A stretch of DNA of 64,000 nucleotides from Berberis thunbergii (GCA_003290165.1 QNQO01000595.1:124001-188000), one strand, 5' to 3'. Positions 1-11,221 are shown, counted from the first letter of the stretch. The notes: generated from the sequence alone by a model not told the origin. Made by a program: numbers and translations.

Positions 1-439
1 ATCATGGGGTGTTGAAGTGGTTATTTCTGAGTTATTCTAATCCTCAAGTGAGCTAGCCTAAGTCACCCCTGGTTTATCTTTCGAGAGGTTACCTTCTTAG
101 AGCACATGACCACCTATTTCTCCTACTCTGAAATTCTAGAGATTCTTCCATTGCCCTCTCATGCCTGTTAATCCTCCTCCTTTGCAAGTTTATACTTGCA
201 CACAGTTTGATACAATATCCACAACACCAACCTACGAAGCATACTCCATGCCACCGGAGCCATCGTCCTTTACGGCGCCCATATATACCTTCCAGTAATC
301 TTATATCATTGATGACCATCTCATTGCTCTCTGCAAAGATTGCCACAAGCGTAATATTTCTCAGCATGTTTGACATTGTTGCTTAGAGGAGTTGGGTGCC
401 CTAGATTGAAACGAACTGCATTTGGGGACTTATAGCAAT

Positions 440-780
440 TCCCCCACAAAGAAGTTGGATTATAAGTAGGTGTTTCTGGTGAAGGAGAATCCAAATGGGT
501 TGGTTAGTCGATACAAAGCACGTTTGGTTGTAATAGGGTATGTACAGACAAGTGGCAAAAGAAGGCCATTCACATACTCTTTATTGCTGTTTACGGCAAT
601 AAAAATTTAGCCCCTTTCAATTAGATGTGAAAAAGTTTTCCTGAATAGTCTACAAAAAGAAGCTTATATGACACCTTCACCTAGTTTTCACTCGACTCAC
701 TCTCCTTACACAGGTTGAAACAGTCTCCCCGTAGTTGGACTGATGGATTTAGCATCATTATGTTAGCATACTGACTGGGC
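440..780 (+). mobile_element. Degenerate Ty1/copia reverse-transcriptase fragment
   Basis: Translation across frames gives successive copia reverse-transcriptase signatures. A KENPNGLVSRYKARLVV stretch lies near 480-535. An LDVK..FLNSLQKEAYM stretch lies near 620-672, and LKQSPRSW followed by MLAY near 714-768. Stops and frameshifts interrupt all of them, including a stop where the usual W of the KWVF motif would sit. No LTR or integrase remnant was found next to it. It may lie in a long intron of the CRIPT-like gene to its right, which reads leftward off the window. Confidence 0.75.
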
Positions 781-1437
781 AGTTTGAGGCATGAGGAGAT
801 GTGAGGCGCTCCACCTCATGAACGCATGGGTCGGGGCATTCTTCTAGGCTAGCCTAGGTGTAGAATTGCATCACTGTGTTAGACGAGCCAGCAGCAGGTT
901 GTGCATAACACCTAGGACCACCTAGGCTATCCTTTGATAGCATAGCCTATGGATATGTATTCAGTGTGTGACAAAACTTATCTCTCCCTCACTAATCTGG
1001 AAAAGTTGTTACCCAGATTGTTTATGTTCATTGTATAGTCAACACGGGCATCATCACACCACTTCACCAAATGTACTCCAGATTTTATTTTATTTTTTTT
1101 GTGTGTTTAAGCGTTATTTCTCCTATATTTCCAAATTGACTATTGTACATACATAGCAAAATTCATAAAGAAATTCACAAAAAAATTGAACCATAGACTA
1201 CAAAAAACTACTTCTCAATATCCCCAACAACGATTAAAGACCAAAATCTCTATTAATCTCCTCCTCTAAAGAATTAGAATCACAAGATTGCACACAGTGT
1301 ATCAGAAGTTACACAATTTCTCCTAAACTAGGAATAAAAACTTTTTACCTTCTAAGTATATTTCAAATAAAATTGAAAAGGGGCATTAAAACCCTAATCC
1401 AAGAAAACTGAAATAATGTTCAAGGGAAAGCAAGTAC

Positions 1438-1668
1438 CTGTTCTTCTTGGAGAGGAGTTTGTTTTCGTTGACCTTACGGCCACCGCCTTCGGTGGTGTTG
1501 CTCGCACCTTCCTTCCACTTGTCTGGTACGATTACCTTGGCTAGTTTCTTCTCGCCTGCAACCAAAAACCCTAAATTTTAGTAAATCAATTGAACCAAAT
1601 CCCCCTTTGTGCTTGCAGAGTGCTAATTAAGAAGGAGAAACCAGAAAATTACACTTGTCGCACACCAT
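1438..1668 (-). CDS. CRIPT: CRIPT-like protein, first two exons (partial gene)
   Basis: Exon 1 is 1653-1668 and encodes MVCDK plus the first base of a Cys codon. A GT-AG intron of 97 bases follows, then exon 2 at 1438-1555, which ends in a GTACTT donor. The joined product starts MVCDKCEKKLAKVIV and continues PDKWKEGASNTTEGGGRK to LLSKKNR. This matches the conserved N-terminus of the cysteine-rich PDZ-binding (CRIPT) family, a small zinc-ribbon-like protein of about 100 residues. The CxxC pair (VCDKC) is intact. The next exon should carry the Cys-rich C-terminal half (WTPYG...C..C). I could not find it between 1437 and position 1, so the gene either continues beyond the left edge through a long transposon-bearing intron or is a fragment. 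The cellular role in plants is not well defined. Confidence 0.75.
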
Positions 1669-2170
1669 TGTTTGCTGCTTCTCTCTGATCTCTCGTCAAC
1701 TCTGTCTCTCAATTCGAAGTCTCTAAACCACCCGAGGGCTGGGTTTGTTGATTCTGTCTCAATTGGCACATGGTCTTTGTATGGTTCATCACCAATTCTA
1801 GCCTGTCATATTTTTGTTATTTTTATTTTTATTTTTTTGAGATTTTTATACTTCTTATCCCTTACACAGGTAGTCTTTGTGATTGTATTTTCAAAAAAAT
1901 GATAAAAACATATAAATATAAAAAATAAAAATAAAAATAAAAAACTAGCGGACATGGTTGGCTAGACTTACTCATATCATTATTATAAATTTATAACCAT
2001 GATAATGATAGTAATTAAGCATAAAATAAAATATACAAGAGGGCAATGCTTTACATCTCAAATCTATGGATTTTTTTTTAATTTACTGAGGAAGTCCACT
2101 TAGGTTGTGTTTGGTTGGAGAAAACCTCACTTCTGTGAAACAAGATTAACGCAATTTAATTCTTTGAAAG

Positions 2171-2346
2171 AGTAATTCTACGTTGCTTTATTTGGGTGTC
2201 TCTTTTGTGCATCTTTGAATATTTTTTAACACTTTTTACTCATTTTTTTGAAACTCAATCACAAACATCATCCATAAAAAAAAGGTAAAAATGTCAAAAA
2301 AAACACAAAAGAAGTACCCAAACAAAGCAACATAGAATTACTCGTC
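2171..2346. mobile_element. Small inverted-repeat element with 9-bp flanking duplication
   Basis: The arms AGTAATTCTACGTTGCTTTA and, on the other strand, AGTAATTCTATGTTGCTTTG face each other around an A/T-rich centre. CTTTGAAAG occurs immediately left (2162-2170) and right (2347-2355), consistent with a 9-bp target-site duplication of a Mutator-like MITE. The centre contains CAATCACAAAC, also seen near 6690 and 43050, so there may be further relatives. Confidence 0.65.
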
Positions 2347-2651
2347 CTTTGAAAGTCTCTTTCATGAAAATATAAAATTTCACTATTTAGTTATTACTTG
2401 TCAATTTCTTTAGACTTTTTTTTTTTCTATGAAATATAAAATTTTCAAAATCGATGAAAGAAACCACAAACTTTTATCTATGGAGAACTCTGTTTTTGTT
2501 TTTAAAATTGCCCCGTTTAGGTTAATTTCTCACATTTGTTCTATAAATATTACTTCTGAGTTTTTTTTTTTTTTTTTGTACTTACATTATGAGTCAAGAG
2601 TCAAGTAGACATGTCACAGTTTCTGTCCCAAAACTCTCACAACTAATTAAA

Positions 2652-2728
2652 GGGAAATTCTAGTTGGTCTGGGAAACCAGCCTGATTTTCTGCCAGACTA
2701 ATTTCCCAGACCAGCTAGAATTTCTGCT
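2652..2728. repeat. Short imperfect palindrome
   Basis: GAAATTCTAGTTGGTCTGGG at the left reappears inverted as CCCAGACCAGCTAGAATTTC at the right, giving a hairpin of roughly 75 bases. It lies between the CRIPT-like exons and the XTH gene. It is probably a tiny MITE remnant; no target duplication was recognised. Confidence 0.5.
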
Positions 2729-3084
2729 AATTTAAGTGCTATGAAATTTGTTAGCTAAAACAATTCTTAAAATAACATAAGAACTATACACCATTTCCAA
2801 AATTTAATAATTTATGATATAAAAAGAAATTGATTTTCCTCTTATCCAATAAACATTATGACACAAAGATACATTACTTGGCTATAAATTTTGATCAAAA
2901 AATAAAGAAATAAATATACCCTTTCTCTTTTCTCCTATACGACTTTGTATATAGAGCCACGTCAGGCTCAATACCCTCCATCATGATGCTTATAATGCTC
3001 TAATCGAACACAATCACACGCACAAAGCCCCCTGACGCTATCCTGGCTCTAGGGGCCTGACTTTAGATTTTTTGCTCCTATACA

Positions 3085-5986
3085 TTAGTCCCATGGACTC
3101 AATGAACACTCCTCAGGTATCTTAGTAAACCTCTTAGTATCCTTACAATAATCATAGATAACAAGATTCCTCTCAACCCAAGCAAAATCCTCCTTTTGGG
3201 AGTCTGAGAGATGCCAAGCTGCATATTGATCCCACCAGTTTTTAGTGGTTGTGGAAACACAAGTAGGGTATGGGTCCTTCCATTGGCAACCATCAGCTTT
3301 GAAGTCCTTGTAAGAGGACACAAATGGTGCCTTTTTCCAATCAGTCTTCTCAAGACCACCTCTTGTTGCCCAATCATCTGCATTCCATATGCTTGAAAAT
3401 AGGTACATTGGCTTCTCATTGGGGAAGAAATCGTTGGGTTTGCCACTGTTTTTGTAAACCCTGATGGGTACTTTATCTACAAAGAACCTGAAAAACAAAA
3501 AATTTTAAGGTACAAAACATGCTGAAGAATTCTTGAACAAGAAAAAAAATTTGAACAACAAATGCTACTTTTATGAAAATTGGATTAGTGGGTCGAAAGT
3601 TAAATTTGAGAATATATAGAAAGTGAATTCGATTGTTCTACCATTGGGATGTTGGAGAGCTGGGATGTTGGAGATCGATAAAATTTTAACAATTGAAACA
3701 CAGAGAAATTAAATAGAATCACTTGGATTAAAATAGAAAAATGTCAATAACCTTAGTTGATACGACAAATTAATTAGTATAAGGCTCATGGCTCCTGTGG
3801 CACGTGTGGGGCGCATCATGTGCGTATACGTGACAAGACAACTCTTCAATTGTTATGTTTTCTTTACGAATGTACATCGTTACATAACAATTGATGAATT
3901 ATCACGTCATGTGTAAATTGTGATGCATCTCACACACGCCACAAGAGATATGGGCTCATTACTAATTTTTTTATTTATCGCATGCCCTATTCCAATCATG
4001 ATGGTTCCACTCATTTGACTGGATCAATTGTTCTTAACATTTTGCTATTTTATCCCATTAGTGTATCTATTTTTCTTTGTATACACTTGCTAAAATTGAA
4101 ATTTGTAATTACAGGCAATAGAGGTATTTAAAAGATTTTGAGATGCCAAAGCGTAATCAACCATTGAAATGTGAAGAGCGAAACAAGAAAATGAATATGT
4201 ATTTGTGGTTGCACATCCAATTGGAGGGGAACCACAAGTACATCTAAAATGTGTTTTCTTTTTTTCTCAATTCTTGATTGTTACTTTTAGTTTCTTTGTA
4301 CATCTTGAGGAATTTCAGAGCCCTTTTAATGGTCTAAAGTTCAAAGGGTTTCGGACCACCACATAGTAATTTGTTATGCGGTGTTTTAATACCTAAAAGT
4401 TTTGTAAGTGGGGTAAATCTGATGTGGGTCGTGCAGAGCGCATCATGATCGTACACGTGGCAAGACAACTCATTAATTGCTACCCAACCATGTATTTTTT
4501 GCAAGACAACTAAATTTTATCTTAATTATTGTTTCATTCTTTATTTATTTAAAACACGCCAAAAATTGTTTTGATTTATGAAACCATGCAAACCAAATTG
4601 TAAATCAACTTTATGATTAAAACTTGTATAAAAATAAACATTTAATTTTAGATAAATATTATATATGTGATTAAAAAAATTTGTTAATTATCTAGCCATA
4701 AATATATAGTTGGATAACAATTAATAAGTTGTCTTACTACATAAACGGTCATAATGTACCCCACACGACCCACATCAGATATACCCCACATACTAAACAT
4801 TTCATCTTAGTATTAACAAAACTCAATTTTTCAATGTTGAAATAATGTAACTTTCAACCCACAGATTAAATTTTCAAAAATACTGAACAATCATTGTTCA
4901 AGAGTAATAAGTTTATCTACCAACCAGAGTTAAAATGAGAAGGTAAAAATGAACTTACACAATCTGGTGAGTGTTCCAGAGTATGGAATAGGTATGGTAA
5001 TCTTCAGTGGGATCAAACCAAAGCATGTGTCTCATTTCACGACCTCCAACACCACTTTTGTACACATTTGTTTGTATGATATAAGGTTCCCCTGTCCTGT
5101 TACCCAAGAACTCAAAATCTAGCTCATCCCTTTTTGGTCCTGCCCCTGGATCTGAGCACATCTACAAAAACACCCAAATAACTTTCAATTATTAAAAAAA
5201 TAATAATAATAGAGCTTTGCTAGCTGTCGAGGTTTTGGGCGAGGAAAACAGCGAGGGAAATGAGGTGGACGGGGTGGAAACCGTCCATCCTCTTCGGGAT
5301 GAGCGCGTGAAAAGTCAACACTCGCATCCCGAGGAGAATGGACGGTTTTCACCCCGTCCACCTCATTTCCCTCGCTGTTTTCCTCGCCCAAAACTTCGAC
5401 ATTTAGAATTTTTCATAATAATAACATAAATTAAAAATATTTGAGTATAGTTTTGGGCATATTCTTCTTTTAGTTCAACCTAATTCTCTCATTTTAGTTT
5501 TTATTTTATTTATTTTTCTTTATTATACGTTTTTAGTAGTGAAACAGAAAATAATATAGAAGTAAGGGCAAATATAGAATTTAGAAAAGTTGCATAAGCT
5601 ACTCACATAATAGGCAGTGACAACACCAGCAGAGTCTCCTCCTACCAACTTGAGTTTCATGCTAAACCATCCAAATCTGTACCTCTGTTTTGTTTGAAAC
5701 CCACAACCTGTATCACCAACAAAATTATATACTAAGAATCAATCAACACAAACTGATCTAGCTTCAAGCTTCAAGCTTCAAACAAATTTACATACTTACC
5801 AGTATCCTGGTCAAGGGACAGAAACCAAATCTGTCCATCTGGGGAGGTCTTGAAATGGTTCTCAGACCACATTATGTCAAAATTATCTCCAAATGCGAAG
5901 GCTTCTTTAGAATCTAATGCTTGAGAAGCCATGAAAACTGATACAATGAGAAAAATGACCAACAATGGAAACACCCTTGTTTCCAT
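3085..5986 (-). CDS. XTH8: Xyloglucan endotransglucosylase/hydrolase (XTH), four exons
   Basis: This secreted GH16 enzyme cuts and rejoins xyloglucan chains in the cell wall. The exons on the minus strand are 5986-5800, 5707-5607, 5161-4959 and 3487-3085. All junctions are GT-AG, they keep frame, and they give 297 residues, the normal family length. Residues 1-24 are a hydrophobic signal peptide. The catalytic motif DELDFEFLG is intact (nucleophile and acid/base Glu), followed at once by the N-glycosylation site NRT. The C-terminal XET domain has the ADDWATRGG and WWDQYAAW blocks and paired cysteines. From memory the sequence ([29 protein letters not shown]) most resembles Arabidopsis XTH8. 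The family call is firm; the paralogue number is moderate. Intron 2 holds a hairpin MITE (5212-5414), and intron 3 (about 1.5 kb) holds two related inverted-repeat elements. Confidence 0.95.
3773..3967. mobile_element. Inverted-repeat MITE in XTH intron 3 (copy 1)
   Basis: The left arm runs AATTAGTATAAGGCTCATGG. The right arm, read on the other strand, runs AATTAGTAATGAGCCCATAT. Both arms continue through CTTGTGGC-like and CAATTGTTATG blocks. The block CGCATCATG...ACAAGACAACTC is shared with the element at 4387-4815, so the two belong to one family. Confidence 0.6.
4387..4815. mobile_element. Inverted-repeat MITE in XTH intron 3 (copy 2)
   Basis: The arms are long: TCTGATGTGGGTCGTG near 4418 is matched by its inverted form CACGACCCACATCAGA near 4764. 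The similarity continues inward through AAGACAACT.ATTAATTG and outward to TTAATAC. Arms are about 100 bases with an A/T-rich centre. The ends are approximate because no clean target duplication was seen. Confidence 0.6.
5212..5414. mobile_element. Mutator-like hairpin MITE, family A copy 1 (XTH intron 2)
   Basis: A 203-bp near-complete palindrome. The left end is GAGCTTTGCTAGCTGTCGAG and the right end on the other strand is GAAAAATTCTAAATGTCGAA. It is flanked by a perfect 9-bp duplication ATAATAATA (5203-5211 and 5415-5423). The arms contain GGCGAGGAAAACAGCGAGGG and pair through GTGGACGGGGTG. The same family occurs at 33304, 34613, 35904 and 62301. The 9-bp duplication points to the Mutator superfamily. 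Confidence 0.85.
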
Positions 5987-6085
5987 GTTTTGGAGACCCT
6001 TTTTAGCAAAGGATGAGAAGAGGTTTTCTTCTTCTCCCCCTCTCAGTCTTTAGCTGGATCTATGTGTGGGAGAGAAGACTACTAG

Positions 6086-6092
6086 TTATAAA
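6086..6092 (-). promoter_or_regulatory. Possible TATA box of the XTH gene
   Basis: On the minus strand the sequence reads TTTATAA, about 100 bases upstream of the XTH start codon at 5986. The spacing fits a plant promoter with a 5' UTR of roughly 70 bases. No transcript evidence is available. Confidence 0.4.
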
Positions 6093-6623
6093 TGTAGCTA
6101 TGGGCTAATCAGTGAGAGGGTAGAATTGGAAATTTGGAAGTATATCCAGGCTGCCATGCATTGGTTTTTAGCCTGCAAGGTAGTGCAAGTGGGTACCACA
6201 AAGCTTACATTACATCTTCTGAACATGAAAGCTTTGATTGAAGGTAAGAGAGTTCAATAATGGGACTTGTAACAAAAATATAAAAATGCCAACTAGTTAG
6301 GGTTCTTGATAATGATGCATCACTTTTTTTTAGATAAATTTTTGAAATTTTTGGTAACTACTTGGAACAGTAATTGATTCAAACCACTATTGATTAGACC
6401 AATGTCTAATCTTCTTTTTTGATGCTAAACAAAGACAAGATTCCCATGAAAAGAAGAAATTACTTTGAAGTGGGAACATTTGGTAGACAAACTTTCATTT
6501 ATATAATTCTAACCCTAATTTGCTTTATTATCATAAGATAATGATGTCTTGTAAAAAGCCTTCTGCCTCTTTAATTGAGCCTTTTATTTTTAACTCTGAA
6601 ATGGTTGGTTTGTTGAGGAAGTT

Positions 6624-6778
6624 TAGTCGGTCTTGTTGGTTCAGTAGTTTGTTTTTGTTGTATTTTAATTTTTTTTTTTTTTTTAAAACACAATCACAAA
6701 CACTATTTATATAATGGATAAAAATATCAAACAAATTCAAAAAATACTAAAAAAATGCTAGCAAACTAGACGGACTAA
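6624..6778. mobile_element. Probable small inverted-repeat element
   Basis: TTTAGTCGGTCTTGTTGG at the left has an imperfect inverted partner near 6758-6778 (CTAGACGGACTAAA). The centre carries AAAACACAATCACAAACA, shared with the element around 43050. The ends are only approximate. Confidence 0.4.
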
Positions 6779-7099
6779 AATTGTTGATGGTTTGTTTGAT
6801 GACAGGTTTCTGTGCATCCGTTGATTTATATTACAAGATGGTATTCAAGGTCTATCGGCCGAAACACTTGAAAAATATCGAGGGAAAATCTATAAAAAGT
6901 TACAACATAGGAAATGGATAAAAGAAAACCCTAGAGGTTTGATTGCTTGTGTACATGTCCATGGGACAGATACCATTTGAAATGGTATGGTGTGAGTTCC
7001 TAGATTGATCAAACAAAATTTAAGGAAAAGCTTACTTGATCAAACCTTTAAGGTTTATACTTAACTATTGACCAACTGACATTAAGTAATACATTAAAC

Positions 7100-9010
7100 T
7101 TAAGGAGGCCTTTTTTTATTATTAGAACTAGCTTTGTAGTCCATGCCCAGCACGAGCATTTTTTATTTATTGTTTTAAATAAAACTTACACTGTACTTTT
7201 TTTTTTTCGAAAAATGCATATACCACTGAGTATTAGGGGTGGGCATGGGACGAGATAGACCCGTCCCTATCACATCCCGTTCATACGGGATCGGGACGGG
7301 ACGAGATGGGAAAAACTTCATCCCGATCTCATTCCATCCCAAACGAGTTCGGGACGGAACGGGATCAGCATGCTCTCATTTTTTGACAAATTACTGCTTA
7401 CCCAAGACCCAATTTGTTTAGTTGAAAATAGGCAAAGGCAATTCGGAGAACTACATATAAATGATAGCTTTAGATTGAGTATGCAACATCATAATAAACT
7501 ACCATAAATGATAGATGAAATTCACCCTGTAATTAAGATTTCTGCAGAGTATCGAATGACTAAGAGGTGGACAGTATAATGGCAATGGTGGACCTGCTAT
7601 ATTGTTTTGATTAGTGAACAAAATGATGAGTAGATTTGGAGTGCTAAGAAGAATGTTTCATTATTGCTTAAAAAAAAACAGTCATTAAATTCATTGTCTT
7701 AATACGAAATAAAACTCTCCAATGTAATTAGCAATCCCATTTTGAGTTGTAAAGAGTTTGCAATTAAATAATTCATTTAGAATTCTAGAAATAAACCAAT
7801 ATTAAGTAGTTGCAGATATAGACTAATATCAATTACATTGATTTCAACTAAATTCATTTTCTTCAATAACACTAATATTGCAATCATAAAATAAATAAAT
7901 AAATAAAAATATTAATAATAAATATTAAAAAATTAGTTCGGGACGAGACGGGATTGGCGGGATTGAAAATCTTCATCCCATTCCATCCCATTCTAGATCG
8001 GGACGGGATGGGATCGGGATGAAATTATTCAATCCCAATAAGACCCGAAAAAATCGGGATGGGACGGAATGGGATCGGGACAGAAACGAGATCGCGAGAT
8101 GGGATGCCCACCCCTACCGAGTATTGCATGTGGCTGTGGTTTTTTTTTTTTTTTTTTTTTTTTTGAAATTACGCATATACTCCCCTTTTAATACAAATTT
8201 CTTAGCTTGTACATGTTTATTTCATAGAAAACTATTTTTCGAAATTTATATTTTTTTAGTGTTTGTTTTATGGAATTATATAGCTTTGAAAAAATTTATT
8301 TCAAAATAACCTCATCGATGGAAAATCAAAATGCCAATTTGTAACGGTATGTTGATTTTTTAGAATTTTCCTTACTTTTTAATTCTCACCTTTATATATA
8401 TTTACCACTGAGTATTGTATTGTAAAGACAATTATTATTTACAACTTTACTAGATAGAAAAAGGTTTTTATTAGTGAAATTCATGTCTGAGTGTTATAAC
8501 ATTCAATTTTTTTCCCTCCGTTATTCTTAGACAATATAATAACATGTGTATGATTTAGGATTGATAATAGGATTTTTTTTCCCTCTGTTATTCTTAGACT
8601 ATATTTGTTTCATGGAAAATTAATTATTGGATGTATATTTTCCGTAATTCAAAATTTTGAGTGTTTGTTTTATGGAATTATACATCTTTGAAAGAAAAAA
8701 AAAAAATTTAATCCAAATGAGCCTCATAGGTGTAAAATCAACATACCAATTTATAATAGGATGTTAATTTTTCAGGATTTTTCTTAGTTTTTATTCTCAC
8801 CATTTCAAACCTGGAACCGTACGACCATAACCCCTGCAACAGAAATATTTCTCTTTAGTAAAACTTACACTATTTTTCTATTTTCTTTTTGAATGTATGC
8901 ATATACCACTGAGCATTGTATTGTAAAGATAATTGTTATTTAAAAATTATTACATCGAAAAGATTTTTATCAGTGAGATTCATGTGTGAGTGCTATTGAT
9001 TGAAAGTGGT
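7100..9010. repeat. Three diverged tandem segments, the first split by a hAT element
   Basis: The marker string ATACCACTGAGTATT (or GAGCATT) recurs at about 7220, 8403 and 8907. TGTATTGTAAAGA follows the last two. GTTTGTTTTATGGAATTATA recurs at about 8263 and 8664, each followed by a similar block of about 100 bases ending in AATTCTCACC or ATTCTCACC. The first segment is interrupted by the element at 7234-8116. No coding sequence was seen. Confidence 0.6.
7234..8116. mobile_element. hAT-type non-autonomous element with GGGACGGGAT arrays
   Basis: The ends are TAGGGGTGGGCAT and its inverted copy ATGCCCACCCCTA. They are flanked by 8-bp duplications CTGAGTAT (7226-7233) and CCGAGTAT (8117-8124), 7 of 8 identical. 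Both subterminal regions consist of irregular repeats of CGGGACGGGAT-type motifs in opposite orientation. The centre is A/T-rich and non-coding. Length is 883 bp. No transposase is present. Confidence 0.85.
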
Positions 9011-9248
9011 TTTTATTCACTTTTAACTAATTGATTGTAAATCTTTACTGAATTACAACAGTCAAGTTCTTCTCTAATATATAACATATTTACGAGTTTA
9101 GGAATGATAAAAGGGGTTTTCTCAGTATATAATAATCTTCCAAATTTGTTGTAGTTGGAAAACCTCTCTCTTGGTAGTTTTCCACTTTTTTTTTTCTCCA
9201 TACTATTAATATTCTATTAAGTGCATAATTGCTTAAGAAATATTACTA

Positions 9249-9543
9249 TGTTAGAGAATAGAAGTCTACCTATGTTACAACATATGTAACATAGGAAAGT
9301 GTCACAGAATAGAAGTCTACCTATGTTACAGAATAGAAACGTGTTACAGAATGGGTTAGGAAGACTTTCCTATTGTATTTTGGTTTCCTAAGTTTTGTTA
9401 GATTTTCTATTGTATTTTGGTTTCCTAAGTTTGCTAGGTTTTCTATTTCTATTAGGTTATGTCAAAATTAGCTCTATATAAGCTTGTATTCTATTCAATG
9501 AAAAGAGAAGAAAAGAATAAACAATTTGCCCTTAAACTTGTCA
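9249..9543 (+). mobile_element. LTR of a small copia-like/TRIM element (left)
   Basis: This 295-bp LTR begins TGTTAGAGAATAG and ends CTTGTCA. It is followed immediately by TGGTATCAGAGC (9544-9555), the classical primer-binding site for initiator tRNA-Met. It contains the transcribed-looking block AGCTCTATATAAGCTTG (9470s), a TATA-like core. The 5-bp TACTA precedes it (9244-9248). Confidence 0.85.
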
Positions 9544-9933
9544 TGGTATCAGAGCTACTTTCTTTGGTGACCTAAGACTCTGGGGATTCAAGCTCTTCCC
9601 CGCCTCAGTCGACTATGCAAGAGGTGGGGGAGGGATGACAGCAGGAGAAACATCCTCGACAGCAAAATTCAACTAAATTGAAAGGAAATTGCACTCTACA
9701 ACAACTTCATGCATATCAGCAACACGCCGCCAACCTGCAATTCAATCAAGGAAGGGGGGCCAACAATACCAATACCTGTCTTGTCTCGAATTGAGCTATA
9801 CCACTCAAATTGAGTAATACCAAAATCTGTGTTGTCTCGAATTGAGCAATACCACTCGAATTGAGCAATACCAAAATCTATGTTGTCTCGAATTGAGCAA
9901 TACCACTCGAATTGAGCATTACCAAAATCTTAC
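9544..9933 (+). mobile_element. Internal domain of the LTR element with PBS and a 51-bp triple tandem repeat
   Basis: The tRNA-Met primer-binding site is at 9544-9555. A non-coding stretch follows, then three tandem 51-bp units starting at 9781, 9832 and 9883 (TTGTCTCGAATTGAGCAATA type). There is no gag, integrase or reverse-transcriptase reading frame, so the element depends on another element's enzymes. Confidence 0.75.
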
Positions 9934-10630
9934 AGAATAGAAATGTGTTACAGAATGGGTTAGGAAAATTTTCCTATTGTATGGCACTTTCCTATGTTGT
10001 AACATAGGTAGACTTCTATTCTCTAACAACATAGGAAAGTGTCACAGAATAGAAGTCTACCTATGTTACAGAATAGAAACGTGTTACAGAATGGGTTAGG
10101 AAGACTTTCCTATTGTATTTTGGTTTCCTAAGTTTGGTTAGATTTCCTATTGTATTTTGGTTTCCTAAGTTTGCTAGGTTTTCTATTTCTATTAGGTTAT
10201 GTCAAAGTTAGCTCTATATACACTTGTATGTAAAGAATTGTATTGAAAATATTGTTCCCCATTCATTGAATAGAATACAATTTATATAGAGCTAATTTTG
10301 ACATAACCTAATAGAAATAGGAAACCTAGCAAACTTAGGAAACCAAAATACAATAGGAAATCTAACCAAACTTAGGAACCAAAATACAATAGGAAAGTCT
10401 TCCTAACCCATTCCTGTAACACTTTTCTATTCTGTAACATAGGTAGACTTCTATTCTGTGACACTTTCCTATGTTGTAATATAGGTAGACTTCTATTCTC
10501 TAAACCAAAATACAATAGGAAAGTCTTCCTAACCCATTCTGTAACACGTTTCTATTCTGTGACATAGGTAGACTTCTATTCTGTAACACTTTCCTATGTT
10601 GTAACATAGGTAGACTTCTATTCTCTAACA
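9934..10630. mobile_element. Rearranged LTR copies, the last one inverted
   Basis: An LTR-derived stretch runs forward at about 10027-10230 (GTCACAGAATAGAAGTCTACC through GCTCTATATACACTTG). From about 10262 to 10630 the LTR runs on the other strand and ends CTATTCTCTAACA, the inverted start of the left LTR. TACTA follows at 10631-10635, matching the TACTA at 9244-9248. The unit 9249-10630 thus has one target duplication but inverted, not direct, terminal LTRs. Short inverted pieces of the LTR start also occur near 9990-10025 and 10480-10500. Confidence 0.75.
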
Positions 10631-10742
10631 TACTATTTTGACAAAAATTACTATTCCATTTTCGAAGCTTTCTTCGATAGGACCATTCAAACAAATAGGA
10701 ATAAAAAGAGATTATTCATTCATTTGCTAAGCTAAGACTTAA

Positions 10743-11221
10743 GAGCATCTCCAATGGTAAAAATTAAAATGGGGGTGAACCATCCCCCATTTTAACCAAA
10801 AGCTAAATATAGGGGTCCCGTATTTTAACTTTATCTTCATTATTTTAATATATCTTCAACTTTTCTATACCAATTTAATTTCAATTATAATATTATTAAA
10901 TATATAACATTATTAATTTCAACTTAAATATATAATATATTTATTACCACTTTTATTTATTTTAAAATAAATTGAATAAAATAAAAGGCAAATAATTATA
11001 ATTTTTTAATTATTATAAAATTTTAATTAATCACTTTTCATCATTATTTTATTATTATATGGGATTTAGGGGTAAGTTAATTTCACCCTAAATTTAGGGG
11101 GAAGTCGAAGGAGAAACTATTATTGGGGATGGTTTAGGGGAATAATTCGAGGGAGGGTTTTTTCAATGAAATCCCTAAAATAGTTTTTTTGGTTATTTTA
11201 GGGGAATGATTGAAGATGTTT
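10743..11221. mobile_element. Harbinger-like MITE (GAGCATCTCCAATGG end)
   Basis: The left end is GAGCATCTCCAATGG. The right end on the other strand is AAACATCTTCAATCATTCCC. TAA flanks both sides (10740-10742 and 11222-11224), compatible with the 3-bp duplication of PIF/Harbinger elements. The interior is A/T-rich, with opposing GGGGGTGAACC and GGGATGGTTTAGGGG blocks. Confidence 0.55.

Noticed and set aside
89..376. 95-codon minus-strand frame near the left edge
   Set aside because: No family resemblance, no splice or promoter context, and it sits beside transposon debris.
5185..5429. Frames on both strands across the XTH intron 2 hairpin
   Set aside because: They are opposite readings of the palindromic MITE at 5212-5414 and give nearly the same peptide on both strands.
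9781..9933. Possible CRISPR-like spaced repeats
   Set aside because: The three units are contiguous 51-bp tandem copies without spacers, inside a plant LTR element.
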